Positions 24,225-34,772 of a DNA stretch of 64,000 nucleotides are shown piece after piece. Both the position numbers and the translations under genes were made by a program. How positions within the stretch are numbered: position 1 is the first letter of the stretch; every line of letters begins with the position of its first letter. The notes beneath the pieces are model-generated. The model was not told where the DNA came from. It saw only the letters and a list, made by a program, of their open reading frames with translations, and made no database searches. Origin of the DNA: Dermatemys mawii (lineage: Eukaryota; Chordata; Testudines; Dermatemydidae); the NCBI GenBank assembly GCA_007922305.1, contig ML677343.1, positions 29,269,915 through 29,333,914 of the forward strand. The letters run 5' to 3'.

Positions 24225-24574
24225 CTATATGCCAGGGATTGGCAACCTTCAGCCCACAGCCCGCCAGGGTAAGCCACCTGGCAAGCCAGGACGATTTGCT
24301 TACTTGCCGCATCTACAGTTTCAGCCGATCGCGGCTCCCACTGGCTGCAGTTTGCCGCTCCAGGCCAATGGAGGATGTGGGAAGCAGGAGCCAGTACATC
24401 CCTCAGCCCGTGTTGCTTCCCGCAGCCCCCATTGGCCTGAGACGGTGACCCGTGGCCACTTGGAGCTGCAATCGCCCAAACCTAAGGATGCAGCAAGTAA
24501 AGAAACTGGCCCAGCCTGCCCAGGGCTTAACCTGGTGAGCTGCATGCCCAAGGTTGCCGATCCCTGCTATATGC
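24225..24574. mobile_element. hAT MITE with perfect 8-bp target duplication
   Basis: The element proper is 24233-24566. CTATATGC stands immediately before it (24225-24232) and again immediately after it (24567-24574), a perfect 8-bp target-site duplication. The ends CAGGGATTGGCAACCTT and AAGGTTGCCGATCCCTG are inverted repeats differing at one base, and pairing continues inward (GCCAGGGTAAGCCACCTGG facing CCCAGGGCTTAACCTGG). An 8-bp duplication with ends starting CAGGG is diagnostic of the hAT superfamily. There is no transposase. It belongs to the same family type as 63260-63583, and part of it is seen again at 54106-54265. Frames inside it on both strands are not genes. Confidence 0.93.
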
Positions 24575-24897
24575 TTTGTAAGAACTTTGAATACAGAGAA
24601 GTCTGTGCAATACCTAGGGATAGCAAGGTAGAGCAAGGGGAATGTAGTTTTAGCTTTTAAAGTCTATTTTTTCCTTGCTTTTGTTTCTCTAACATATATT
24701 TTTGTGGTTTCATTTTATTCCTTTGATTTTTTTATGTAAAATACAATTAAAAAAAGAAAAAAGAAGTTCATTGGAAATGTTTGAAATATTCTCTGCTGGA
24801 AAAATAATATCCTGTAATATATGGAGAGCCATGTAAAAATAAAAACTCTGCTGTTTAGCACCACAAAACCCTCCTGGGTGTGACTTTACATGGCAGG

Positions 24898-24974
24898 GGA
24901 GGTGGTTTCATAGTTGGTTAATATACTATGTTTGCATCTCTGGGGACCTCAGTTCAAATCCTGGCTCTGGTGAG
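24898..24974 (+). mobile_element. Possible MIR head fragment
   Basis: 'catagttggttaatatac' resembles an A-box region and 'cagttcaaatcctggctctg' the MIR B-box and following core. The remainder of the MIR is absent. It could alternatively be a tRNA-derived SINE of another family. Confidence 0.4.
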
Positions 24975-25820
24975 GAGGGAAAATAAGTTTGGTGGTCTCA
25001 TTAGTCCTCACTGAAAAAAAATCAGCCACATAATTTGGTATAGCTGGCAGCCTTTGCTCTGGATAAATCCAGGACTAGAATAACAGGGGTTATTGCAAGC
25101 CAGGATTGAGGTACATTGGCAGAGAGGGAAAATTTGTACAGAGACTGCCTGTACCAAAGCCAGTATTAACAGTCCTTTTACTTTTATTTGCTCTGAATTC
25201 ACTCATATATTTGCAAATCAAAATCGTTTTAAAGACATGGGGGGAGGGAGGAAGATGGCTTTAGAGTTATAAAACATTTAACAGACCCCTTTCCCGACAT
25301 GTTTTATTGCAGCTCAGCAAATCCCCAGACTCCATCTTTAAATTACTTGAATTAGAAAAGAAGTAAAATTAATCAGAATACTGCTGCCTAGCTATCCCTT
25401 TGTCCACAATAGAGGAACTTTATCTTCTGGTAAAATCATTACACAGGTTATCAGTTATAAATAATCCTTTATAAAAGACTAATAAATCATCAAGTTTGAA
25501 TTTCATGAAAGGAAATATAATTGTACTGTTTCTTTCCACACAAATAATTTCAAGATATGCATTTCAGCAATTTGCATTACAGCTGTGGTTTATTACGAGT
25601 GGCCCTAAATTGCAAAAAGCATTAGGTGGTGCTAGTCAGATGTTCCGCTATGCACAACACAAAAGCAAATTAGTGTGACATGTATTTGTTCTATTTTTTC
25701 CCCCGTCCTAGATAGCTTCAGGATGGACCAGATTCTCAGCTGGCGTAAATCAGTTTCGTTTTAAGGACTTTGACAAAGTTTTAAACAAATACTGGTATTT
25801 CTCTTTCTTTTTCTCTCTTA
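24975..25820. other. Noncoding DNA, nothing recognised
   Basis: A hairpin-family half-copy (CCAGATTCTCAGCTGGCGTA) lies near 25728-25747. No gene recognised. Confidence 0.5.
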
Positions 25821-26035
25821 ATTTAGATCGGGGCTCTCAAACTGTTTTACTGGTGACCCTTTTCACATAGCAAGCCTCTGAGTGTGACCTCCCTTATAAA
25901 TTAAAAACACTTTTTATATATTTAACACCATTATAAATGCAGGAGGCAAAACAGGGTTTGGGGTGGAGGTTGACAGCTTGTGACCCTCCATGTAATAATC
26001 TAGCGACTCCCGGTTTGAGAAACCCTGGTTTAGAA
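25821..26035. mobile_element. Small hAT-like element, 199 bp
   Basis: The element proper is 25829-26027. The left end CGGGGCTCTCAAACTG pairs with the right end, which reads CAGGGTTTCTCAAACCG on the other strand. The 8-base flanks ATTTAGAT (25821-25828) and GTTTAGAA (26028-26035) agree at 6 positions, consistent with an eroded 8-bp target duplication. TCTCAAAC near the end is typical of Charlie-like hAT elements. No coding capacity. Confidence 0.78.
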
Positions 26036-26591
26036 GATGATACAATCCATCAAATCCAGGGCCTGGGTGATGCAGTTTACGCTGTCACCATGCCTGGTTA
26101 AACTGTAATTAGAGACTGCATTGCTCATGAGTCCATACCCAGAAGCCACTGAGGATTAATTAGGTCTGATATTTATTTCTTTTGATATGAAACCCAGATG
26201 TGTGTAGTTAACCAGAAAACCATTGGGAGAGCCATCCTGATTTTTTTTTTTTTTTCCGGTTTGGACAGAGGAAAAGCAGCCTTGCCCACCCAGAATTAAA
26301 AACAAAACAATAACAAACTAACACCAAATAGTGATCATGGAAAAGATTTTAGTACCTTCATTGATCATCTGCAAAGCCACTTTATCAGCATCAAATAACT
26401 CAGACAACCCCAAATTTCCTTTGTTATGAATTGTACGGACTAGAACACATACACTTTGTTAATTTATCTATCTGTTAAAGCCTGGAAGCTAAATACGGAG
26501 CGAGTTGTTTTCCTTTTCATTAGCAACAGAAGGTTGAGTGGGACACCAGTCAATCTTTTAAATAATGCTTCTAAAGACACTAAGAAGCACT
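26036..26591. other. Noncoding DNA, nothing recognised
   Basis: Contains a poly-T run near 26241-26256. No gene or repeat could be supported. Confidence 0.5.
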
Positions 26592-26680
26592 CTATGTAGC
26601 TCAAAAACTTGTCTCTTTCACCAACAGAAGTTGATCCAATAAAAGATATCACCTCACCCACCTTGTCTCTCTCATATCTT
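26592..26680 (-). mobile_element. 'TTTTATTGGACC' interspersed repeat, partial
   Basis: The forward strand reads AAAAACTTGTCTCTTTCACC, CAACAGAAGTTGATCCAATA and ATCACCTCACCCACCTTGTC. These are the reverse complements of the central and left blocks of the repeat at 5841-5996. Confidence 0.7.
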
Positions 26681-27020
26681 TTTAAATATCACATTCATTC
26701 CCATATCCAAATACCTACCAATTCAGTACAGAAATGGCCTGCAAGTGAATTTGTAGCATTTGAAAAGAGCATACATTGGCATCAAGTATGTTACTGCTCC
26801 AGAATCCTGTCCTGGAAGGTGGCCCCAGGGGTACCAGTATAATTCATTTTCTATGCTTTGGCTGTCAAAAAGAGCAAGTTTATGTCAATTTTAATGTCAA
26901 TTTTTGTCCTGTGGACACCTGACTATTAGGAAATGGACTGAGGCTACCAACTCATCCACATAGCCAAACTGGTCAGCTATTGAGTCCCTCATGTTATGAA
27001 GCAGGCCTGTATGGTAACAG
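26681..27020. other. Noncoding DNA, nothing recognised
   Basis: No feature could be supported here. Confidence 0.5.
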
Positions 27021-27395
27021 CTAGCGCTGGTCAACATTTAGGCCAACCTTTTTCTTTTACTGAAAAAGTGTCTTCTTAAAAAAAATGGTTGTTGAAAAAC
27101 ATTCCCATTTTTTTTTAATAAAAAACCCCAACAGAGAAACAAAAATCAGATTTTTTTCAGATTTGGATTTTCCTCTCTCCTTTTTATCTCTTCAGTTTGC
27201 CCTCCATTTCCATTGGCAAAATATAAAAAGTAACAATAGGGAGTTTGTGAAAAAAAAGCAAACAATAATGTGAAAAAATTAAAAAACAGAAACAAAAAAA
27301 GTTTTTAAAAATGTTTTTTCACTGATAAATCTGAAAATTTTGAAATTTCCCCCTCCCCCAAAATATTGAAAAAACAAAACAGTTTCAAAATTGCT
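27021..27395. mobile_element. AT-rich 'CTGGT' inverted-repeat element (one end seen)
   Basis: The left end CTAGCGCTGGTCAACATTTA resembles the ends of the AT-rich elements at 30117-30543, 42011-42285 and 46011-46330. The interior is made of A- and T-runs with GAAAA and TTTTC motifs, as in those copies. The right end is not identified and the boundary is approximate. Confidence 0.5.
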
Positions 27396-29484
27396 CTTGA
27401 AGCATCCAGATTAATTTTCTCACCAGACTGAGTCCTTTGTTACTATGCACTTGAGTACTGATTTAAAACCCATTGATGTCAATGGAAACATTCCTATTGA
27501 TTTCACTGGGCTGTGTCTGGAACAGATTTGAACTAGTGGCAAAAGACTCTAAAACCCATTCCAATCCCCTGGCCCACCCAGGTAACATATTTTACTGTAG
27601 ATGTGTAACATTGTTTCTGAATAATTCCTATGGGACTAAGCGAAGATTAGGGGTTTGATTCTCCTCTGTCTTGCATGGGAAATCAGAAATACTTTCACTG
27701 AAATCAGTGGAATTATACCAGTGTTAGTGAGGTTTGGATCAGGTCTTGGATTTCTGCAAATTCTGCACTATCTTCATAGTGTCTTAAATTTATATATATA
27801 TAAAATTAACACACACTCAATTTAAAAGAAAAAAACCCAGGAGGACAATAGTAGGTCAATTTTTTTTTTGAAGGAATTTGTAGTATTTATTTTTTAAGTA
27901 GACTGTCAAAAGCAGGCTTTTGCATAGTTTCCTGGAAAACTTCCTCACTGCTTTGCAGTTCATAAACCTCACCTTTTTCAGTCCATTTATGGTGCATCTC
28001 ACAGGTTTGCCCAGCTCCAGAAAGTCAGCTGAAAAAACAAATGGTCCTTTTAGCTCCTACTGTACATGTAAGATATGTCAGGACTCAAACATAATGGAAA
28101 AAATTGAAACCACTAAATTTGAACTTAATATCCACTGCTACTGCTGTGTGTCTCATTACTCCTAGCGATTCCAGGTTCTGGAGAATATCAACCAAATTAG
28201 CCTCAGCAACTGAGGTGTGGTATTGCTCTTGATATTGTCCCTTCTGTGGCCACATTTGGTATAGTTAGAAAACTAATCACCGAAGAACACCTCTTTTCTT
28301 TTCTTTTTTTTTCTTTTTAATTTCAGGGGGATGGCAGAATTTTGCAGCTTTTATTTTTTCTAAATTGATGTCTATTGAATTTAGTTAAGTTTTAATCAAG
28401 GTTTAATCAAGAGTTGTTGAGTTTTTAAAATAAAACAAAATGATAAAAAGCAAATCTCACTTGCCAGAACCCTACAGGTAGAAGTTAAAGTTATTAATGC
28501 AAATGTTCCAAAGTGCTAGAGTATCCGGGTTACTGTCCAGCTGGTAGATGATGAGTAAACTTAATACAAAGAAAAACTGAAATGTGTCGACTCTTTGAAC
28601 TGATTAATCCTAAGGGGCTGATCGTGCCATCTCAGGAGATGAATAACCTTAACTGATTTCCCTGAGGATCACTCAGAATCTGGGTCCAGGAATGCTTTGG
28701 TTCTTTACTTTCACAGTTGTTATTAAACTGAAAATCTGAGAGGGGGGGGGGGGGGGCCCAATAAAGTCTTACTAAAATCTCAGTGGATTTCTCCCGGGTA
28801 ACATCTTTGATAATGACAGTTCCTGAGAGTCGGAACAGGAGCTCTCTCTCATTACAGCAGATACAATTTTGATTGCGTATTAACACACACAGACGTGTCA
28901 TCTATCCCAGATTTGGAACCTCTATCCACAATGATATAAATCTTGGCTAAAACACTAACAGACAGATAGCATGTTCCCAGCCTGGTCACATTCATAAATG
29001 TAATAAACCATGCTTGTTCTATGAAAAGAACAAAATAAAAATCTTAAACCAGACGTGATGAAACACATGCAGGCTATGTTTGTAAATAAAAGCTGCTAAA
29101 ATAGTACTCTGGAGAATAATTCAAGCAGAGTCTCTCTGGGCATGACCGTTTTATTTTTCCCTTGAAGACCATGTAAACATGAGGGAGGGGAAAAAAATCA
29201 ACCCAAACCACAGTCTGTAATTTTTGTGGTAGCTGTTGCAATGTAAATTTAGAGAAATAAATCTGAATCAAGGATTGTGTTGAGGCAGTATGTCTGGATT
29301 CAATCAAGTGAATGGTTTATAGTACTCCGATATAATCAAAGAATTAACCAGATTGCCTAATTGAGTCTGTCTATATCTAATGCTTCTGCTCCACATTATG
29401 TTGCTCCTGCACTTTACTTAATGTATATATTTTAACTGACTTTTTACATAACCAGCTTGAACTGTGGAAAAACAAGATATAATT
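27396..29484. other. Noncoding DNA with short simple repeats
   Basis: Holds (TA)n at about 27791-27802 and an uninterrupted run of 15 G at 28742-28756. No gene recognised. Confidence 0.5.
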
Positions 29485-29853
29485 TTGATGGTCAAAATTT
29501 TTCATGCTAAAAGTTTATTTTTTGGAAAATAACCTTTTTTTTCAGAAATGAAGCTTTCCACAAAAAAAGTTTAATATTATGAAAATATTTAACTTTTCAT
29601 GACATTTTAAGTGAAATTTGTATCAGTATAATTATTTTCAATGTGATTTTTAGTGAGAAAATATTTTTAATAAAACAAAATCTTTATTAATTAAGGCTTA
29701 TTAATTTTGAAAATGAATTGTCTGAAAATGGGGTTTTTTTTCAAAAAAAAAATTGTGAAAAAATGAAACATGGGTCCCTTTCAAATCCCGTAAAATAGAA
29801 ATAACTACAAAACTGACATTTTTAATGAAATCTCATTTTTCAACTAGATCTAG
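29485..29853. mobile_element. AT-rich inverted-repeat element, probable
   Basis: The left end GATGGTCAAAATTTTTCATG faces a right end reading AGATCTAGTTGAAAAATGAG on the other strand, an imperfect match. The interior is dense in GAAAAT and ATTTTC blocks typical of this family. Boundaries are uncertain. Confidence 0.45.
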
Positions 29854-30116
29854 GTTAAACTTGGTATAGTTTTGTTCTTCCCGTTTTGTTGAAATTATCA
29901 TGTAACACTGTTGCCTAGCTTTAAACTTCTTCTGTATCCCACCGAAAGGGGGCAAAACTTCTATGGTGGGTGGAATGTTTTCCATCATCACTGGTACATG
30001 GAAATGTTGACCAAATTTTCAGCCAAAGTAAGTCAACGGCGCTACACCAGCAGACATTTGGATCCATAGTCTGCAAAACACTTCATAATCCTTCAAAATG
30101 AAATGTCCTGCAGTGT

Positions 30117-30543
30117 ATTAGAACTGGTCAGGAATTTTCCAGTGAAACTAAAACTGTGGGAAAGAGTTGGTTTTGGTGAATCTCTTAATGTGAAACAATT
30201 TTTGGGAAAAAAAAAAGTTTCAAAATGATCACAATGCCCCTTTTCAATACTTTTGAAATGGAAAGTGTCTCCTTTTTTTCTTCAAAACAATTTTGTGTTT
30301 AGAAATTTTAGTTAATTTATATTAAAAAGGGTAAAAATTTAAAACATCAAAATTGAAACAAAACCTTTTTAAATTATTGATATTAAAAGTTTTGATTGAC
30401 CTGATCCAAATTTTGTGGCAGTTTATCAGTTTCTGATAATTTTCAAGGTTTAAATATTTTTGTCCCAATTCAGGGTGGGAAAATTTTTCAAAATCTTGAA
30501 AATTTTCATAGGATATAAAAACTATTTTCCATCCACTTCTAAT
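30117..30543. mobile_element. AT-rich inverted-repeat element, 427 bp
   Basis: The left end ATTAGAACTGGTCAGGAAT and the reverse complement of the right end, ATTAGAAGTGGATGGAAAAT, agree at 10 of the first 11 bases and partly beyond. The AT-rich interior has no long frame. Best-delimited member of the cluster at 27-31 kb. Confidence 0.65.
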
Positions 30544-30649
30544 ATAGCTATCCAGATAGTTATATGGATTGGCCCACTTTCAAAGTATTATTATTAAGAC
30601 ACAGTGTAATTTAGCCAGGAAGTTGATGCTGTGGGAATGATGTATCAAC

Positions 30650-30870
30650 TTGGATCAATCAAAAATTTTCCACTAAAATAATTTTCCAATGGAAAACTGT
30701 ATTTTTGACTAACCAAAAATTTTCACTAAAAATCTCCGCTTTCTTGGGGAAATTTTGACGTTTTGTTTAAAAACTGGACACCTAAACCTTAAAATGTATT
30801 CAGCTTTTTGATAAAAAACAAATTATCTTAAGCCAAAAACTGAAAATTATGTTTTTGGTAAAAAGTCCAG
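30650..30870. mobile_element. AT-rich element fragment
   Basis: 'gatcaatcaaaaattttcca', 'caaaaattttcactaaaa' and 'ttttggtaaaaagtcc' are in the style of the neighbouring AT-rich family, but no clear paired ends were found. Confidence 0.35.
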
Positions 30871-32827
30871 CGAGATTAAACAAAGCTTTAAACACACAGG
30901 CATTAGAGGTAGGCCCAATCAATAATGTCCAAATCTGGAAGCAAACTTGCCAAAGTTTAGCATTTTAGATCCAGCATTTTGGTCCAGGCCCATCTGCAGG
31001 GACAACATAAAGTTCAAGTCTATAATCAGGGAAGCTCAATCCTTCTCCCCTTTCCTACACATGCCCTTATAGGCCCATGGTTCAGTCAGCAATACATTGC
31101 CTATTCACTGTTTTGTTCTGAAGACAGGGCATTTTGTTCTATTAGACCTCTTCTCCAGACACTGTTAAAATTAGTGGGAGTTTTGCCATTGACTTTCATA
31201 GGGTGGGGATTTGCTCTTCTCTAGGTAAGTGTGACTTTTTGTTACAGCTCTCCAGAAAAGAAAAAATAAAAGCAGGACAAAATAAAAAGGCACTGGCCAA
31301 AATCATGCCTGGTGTAAGTGAGTGCAACCCTCTTGACATACAAGATGGCTGCTCATTCCTAAACCAGGTCTGATTTTGGATCTACATAAGCAGCACGAAT
31401 TTCCTACCATCATGGTATATGCAGTATCTGAAGAGATGCTACAGGAGGGGGAACACACAAAGTCAGAACTGTCATTGGATATCTTTTGCAATGTGGGGTC
31501 TTGAATGGCTTAAATAAAGGTGGTATACATCAGGCATGTGATGGAATGCGTAGTCCTATCTCTGGGACGTTGGATGTCTAGAAGAACGTAATATCCCAAG
31601 GGCTGCAGATTAAGGCTTATTAATCGGTTAAAGACAAGATCTTAGGCAGAATTGGCTGCAGTTAGGTCTGTGGTGAGTTTAAGCACCGTCCTCGTCAAGT
31701 AGGCTTTAAACAGTTATTGAGTCTCCATTGAGCATATAATCCCTGGGAAGGAGACTGTCAGTGATTTTTGTATGTCTGTTGTTTTTCGACTTGTGCCATA
31801 GCCAATGAGGGAAAGACACAAGGAGTCATTACTTTGTGCATTTCTGTGCAAGAGAGGGAGAGAGTATGTTTCCCGAAGAAATGCTATAATTCATTTCATC
31901 CCCATATTTCCTTTGCTACCCTTCCCACCTCCCCTCAATTCTTTTCTTAGCACTGCTCCCCTCCTCCCCAAGAAAGAAAGAAAGAAATATGCTGCCTGGA
32001 TTGGAAAAGTCAGCTTTTCCCAGGAGCAGTGTAATAATGTTAATGGAAGGGAGAACGGGAAAGAGGAAATGTTTCGCTAACGTGGAGAATTTCTGGCCTG
32101 CGTTCTTTCTGAGGCCTGTTTGTCAGGGGAAAAAGGAAATTGGTGGCTGGATGAAATATGAGCTGGTGCAGCTGCAGTGCCTTTAAATACAAGCTTTTTT
32201 AAGCACACTAGCGCTTCAGTTTGGGGGTCTAAGCAGATGCCGAAATGCCTTTCCCCACTTCACATGGGGCCTTTGCGCGCTGTGGTTTTAAGACCAATGT
32301 TCAGGTGATTAAAAAAAAAAAAAGGACAAAATGTCATTTTTGGAGAAGCAAAAAATACTTCAGGCTCTTTGGCGTGGAACTCATAAAGAGCTTTTTGTGT
32401 GTGGGTAGTCGGTGCAGTGTCAAGACAAATCACTTGCACAAGGTGGAGTAACACTATCTGAAATTAAATTCGGGCCTCCATTTACAAGTAAAACTTTCTG
32501 GTCAAAAATGCCTTTTCTTTTGAGGAAGCTGGGGGGAAAAAAACTGCTCACAGTTTTGCTTGGTATTTATAACAAGCTACTCATGCATTAACTAATTAAC
32601 TGAGCTCATCAGCTGGAGTTAATAAACAGCGAGAAATTTAAGAAGTTTGGTAGAATCCAGGTCAAGGTTTAGGACTAGCAGAATTTAAATACCATGAACT
32701 TGCTGAAGACTCCTGTGTTACTGCTTTTCAGATTCTTTGGGCTGATCTGGATTTTATATCCTTAGTATAAGAGTGCCTTAAAAAGTAAGCCTGCAAAGAA
32801 GGGATATTTCAAGAAAAAGAGAACAGG
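30871..32827. other. Noncoding DNA, no gene recognised
   Basis: A (GAAA)n run lies at about 31971-31986 and an A-run at about 32309-32323. The part from 32160 to 32460 is free of recognised repeats and compositionally balanced. Frames at 31768-32186 lack any recognisable domain. Confidence 0.45.
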
Positions 32828-32958
32828 TAGGGTGACCAGATGTCCTGATTTTATAGAGACAGTCCCAATTTTGGGGTCTTTTTCTTATATAGGCTCCTAT
32901 TACCCCCTCACCCCTCCACCTTGTCCTGATTTTTCACACTTGCTGTCTGGCCACCCTA
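32828..32958. mobile_element. Small TA-flanked inverted-repeat element
   Basis: The left end TAGGGTGACCAGA (32828-32840) and the right end TCTGGCCACCCTA (32946-32958) are inverted repeats matching at 12 of 13 positions. The outermost TA on both sides could be a TA target duplication, as in Tc1/mariner elements. The interior includes 'tttttcttatataggctcct'. A second copy lies at 52205-52333. No coding capacity. The superfamily assignment is an inference. Confidence 0.8.
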
Positions 32959-33279
32959 ACAACAGGTAAAACAGGCATTTTACTTACCCACATTGCATCT
33001 TTTTGGAACAAGACCATCCATGTTTTTTTATGCTGAAGTACCAGATACAACAACACCCAGGGTCTAATTCTTACTTACACTTAGGCCCATTTACATTCCT
33101 CTGGTGGCATAAAGGGGGCTTAATGAGGATGTAAATGTAATTTATGGATACTTAACATTTTTCTGATCCAGTTTTGTTCTGCTTTAGTTAATGCAAATCA
33201 GATTCTGATTCTAAACTGTTTATCAATTGCTGTGAGAGATGCAAACGTCTCCTAAAACATTGGAGTCCTGCATTGCTAT

Positions 33280-33552
33280 GGCCTGGTCTACACTAAAAAA
33301 GTTATATCAACCCAGATACACTGCTGCGGGGTATGAAAAATTCACATGCCCAAGTGACTTAGTTAAACTGATCTAATCCCTGGAGTAGACAGAGCTAAAT
33401 CAAAGGAAGAATCTTTCTATTGACCTAGCTACTGCCTCTTGGGGAGGTGGATTACTTATATCAATGAGAGAATCCCTCTTGTCAGTGTAGGTAGTATCTA
33501 CATTGAAGAGCTGCAACGGCCCAGCTGTAGCATTTTAAGTGTAGACATAGCC
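33280..33552. mobile_element. 'TGTCTACAC'-ended DNA element, 273 bp
   Basis: The left end GGCCTGGTCTACACT and the reverse complement of the right end, GGCTATGTCTACACT, agree at 12 of 15 bases. The interior includes 'ccctggagtagacagagcta' and 'tggattacttatatcaatga'. No transposase, and no clear target duplication. Related ends occur at 57559-57706 and 3394-3409. Confidence 0.75.
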
Positions 33553-33690
33553 TCGGTACGAGTAAGAATCTTAGAATCTAGCCCTCAGCTTGAAATTTTA
33601 AAGTATGATTTTACAAGAAATTATATCCTGGATTGTGGAACATTTTTTTTTCTTTTTTGCTATTTATATTTCAGCAATATCTCTGAATTA

Positions 33691-33915
33691 GGGCTTGTCT
33701 ACACTTAAAACACTTCAGCTGCACAGCTGAGCTGCTTCAGCAGTGCCACTGTAGTGCTTCAGTGTAGATGCTACCTATGCAGACAGGATGGATTTTCTCA
33801 TAGGTGTAGGTACTCCCTCTCCTATTGACCTAGTGCTATCTACACCAGGAGTTAGGTCAGCTGAACTACATCTCTCAGGGTTGCAGATTTTTCACCCCCC
33901 TGAGAGATGAAGCTA
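33691..33915. mobile_element. 'TGTCTACAC'-ended element, right end missing
   Basis: The left end GGGCTTGTCTACACTTA is the typical terminus. The interior has 'cacttcagctgcacagctga', and an internal 'agtgtagatgctacc' at 33759 echoes the right-end motif. It lies only 138 bases after the element ending at 33552. Confidence 0.6.
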
Positions 33916-33924
33916 TGCCAATGT

Positions 33925-34420
33925 CACTTTTCAGTTGAAAAATGGCCTTGTTTTCTAAAATGTTGCCAACATTTTTTGTCTGTTGAAATCTTTTGTGATT
34001 TTTTTAATTCTCATTTTTCACGATGCCTACAAAAAACTTGACAATGGTTAGGTTGCTGGTGTGCTAACACTACTGCCTGTCATGTTGATCAATACTGGCT
34101 CATTATTCCTTGTACTCCCGTCTGTATCCATCTGTTATCTCTTTTCCCCTCTGTTTGCGTAGCACCTAGTATAATGAGTCCTAGACCATAACCACAACCA
34201 TAATAAAAAATATTGTTCAAAATGCTCTCAAAGTTACTTGCTTACCAAAAAAATGGTGTTTTGGTAAATTAAACATTTCAATATCCAAATCATTAACTAG
34301 TACAATGATTTTGATTAAAAAAATACAAAATATTTCAAAACATTTAAACCCTGAATAATGAATTTCAATATCAACTTGTTTTCATGCTTTAAACAAAAAA
34401 AAAAATTGTTGACAAGTCCT
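33925..34420. mobile_element. AT-rich element interrupted by a MIR-type tail
   Basis: AT-rich blocks at about 33925-34055 and 34212-34420 resemble the 27-31 kb family (CAGTTGAAAAATGG at the left, TTGTTGACAAGTCC at the right). Between them, at about 34151-34211, lies 'tgcgtagcacctagtataat', 'gagtcctagacc', 'aataaaaaat'. This matches the tail of the MIR-type unit at 40505-40758. The arrangement suggests two elements but the order of insertion is unclear. Confidence 0.4.
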
Positions 34421-34698
34421 ACTGACTAAATGCCTATAACATTCATAGTCAGCACCTATAATGACCCCTGGGGAATGACTAATATAGCAACTAAATTTGC
34501 AAAGGTGCTTTAGTGGAGCCTCAAAATTTGTGGACGATATTTTGCAGCCAGAGACTTTCACATACCAGTTTTTCCATGCAGAAAAACCTCATATTTGCGC
34601 ATGCAGGAAGCATCTGCATTCATGTCCAAGTTTTGATGCACACACAGAGACAATGTAGCACATGTAAACAGAACGTGCAAAATTTGGGGTTCAAATCA

Positions 34699-34772
34699 AG
34701 GGTGAAATCCTGGCCCCATTGAATTCAATAGCAACATTCTCTTTGACTTCGGTGGCATTAGGATTCCACTCT
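34699..34772. mobile_element. Small hairpin element
   Basis: The left end AGGGTGAAATCCTGGCCCCA faces a right end reading AGAGTGGAATCCTAATGC on the other strand. The 74-base unit is close in design to 57424-57499. Confidence 0.5.

Noticed and set aside
24229..24660. 143-codon frame across 24.2-24.7 kb
   Set aside because: Most of it is the hAT MITE, including both inverted ends.
24898..24974. tRNA-like sequence with a TTCAAATCC B-box
   Set aside because: No acceptor-stem pairing or anticodon arm could be drawn. It fits a MIR head better than a tRNA gene.
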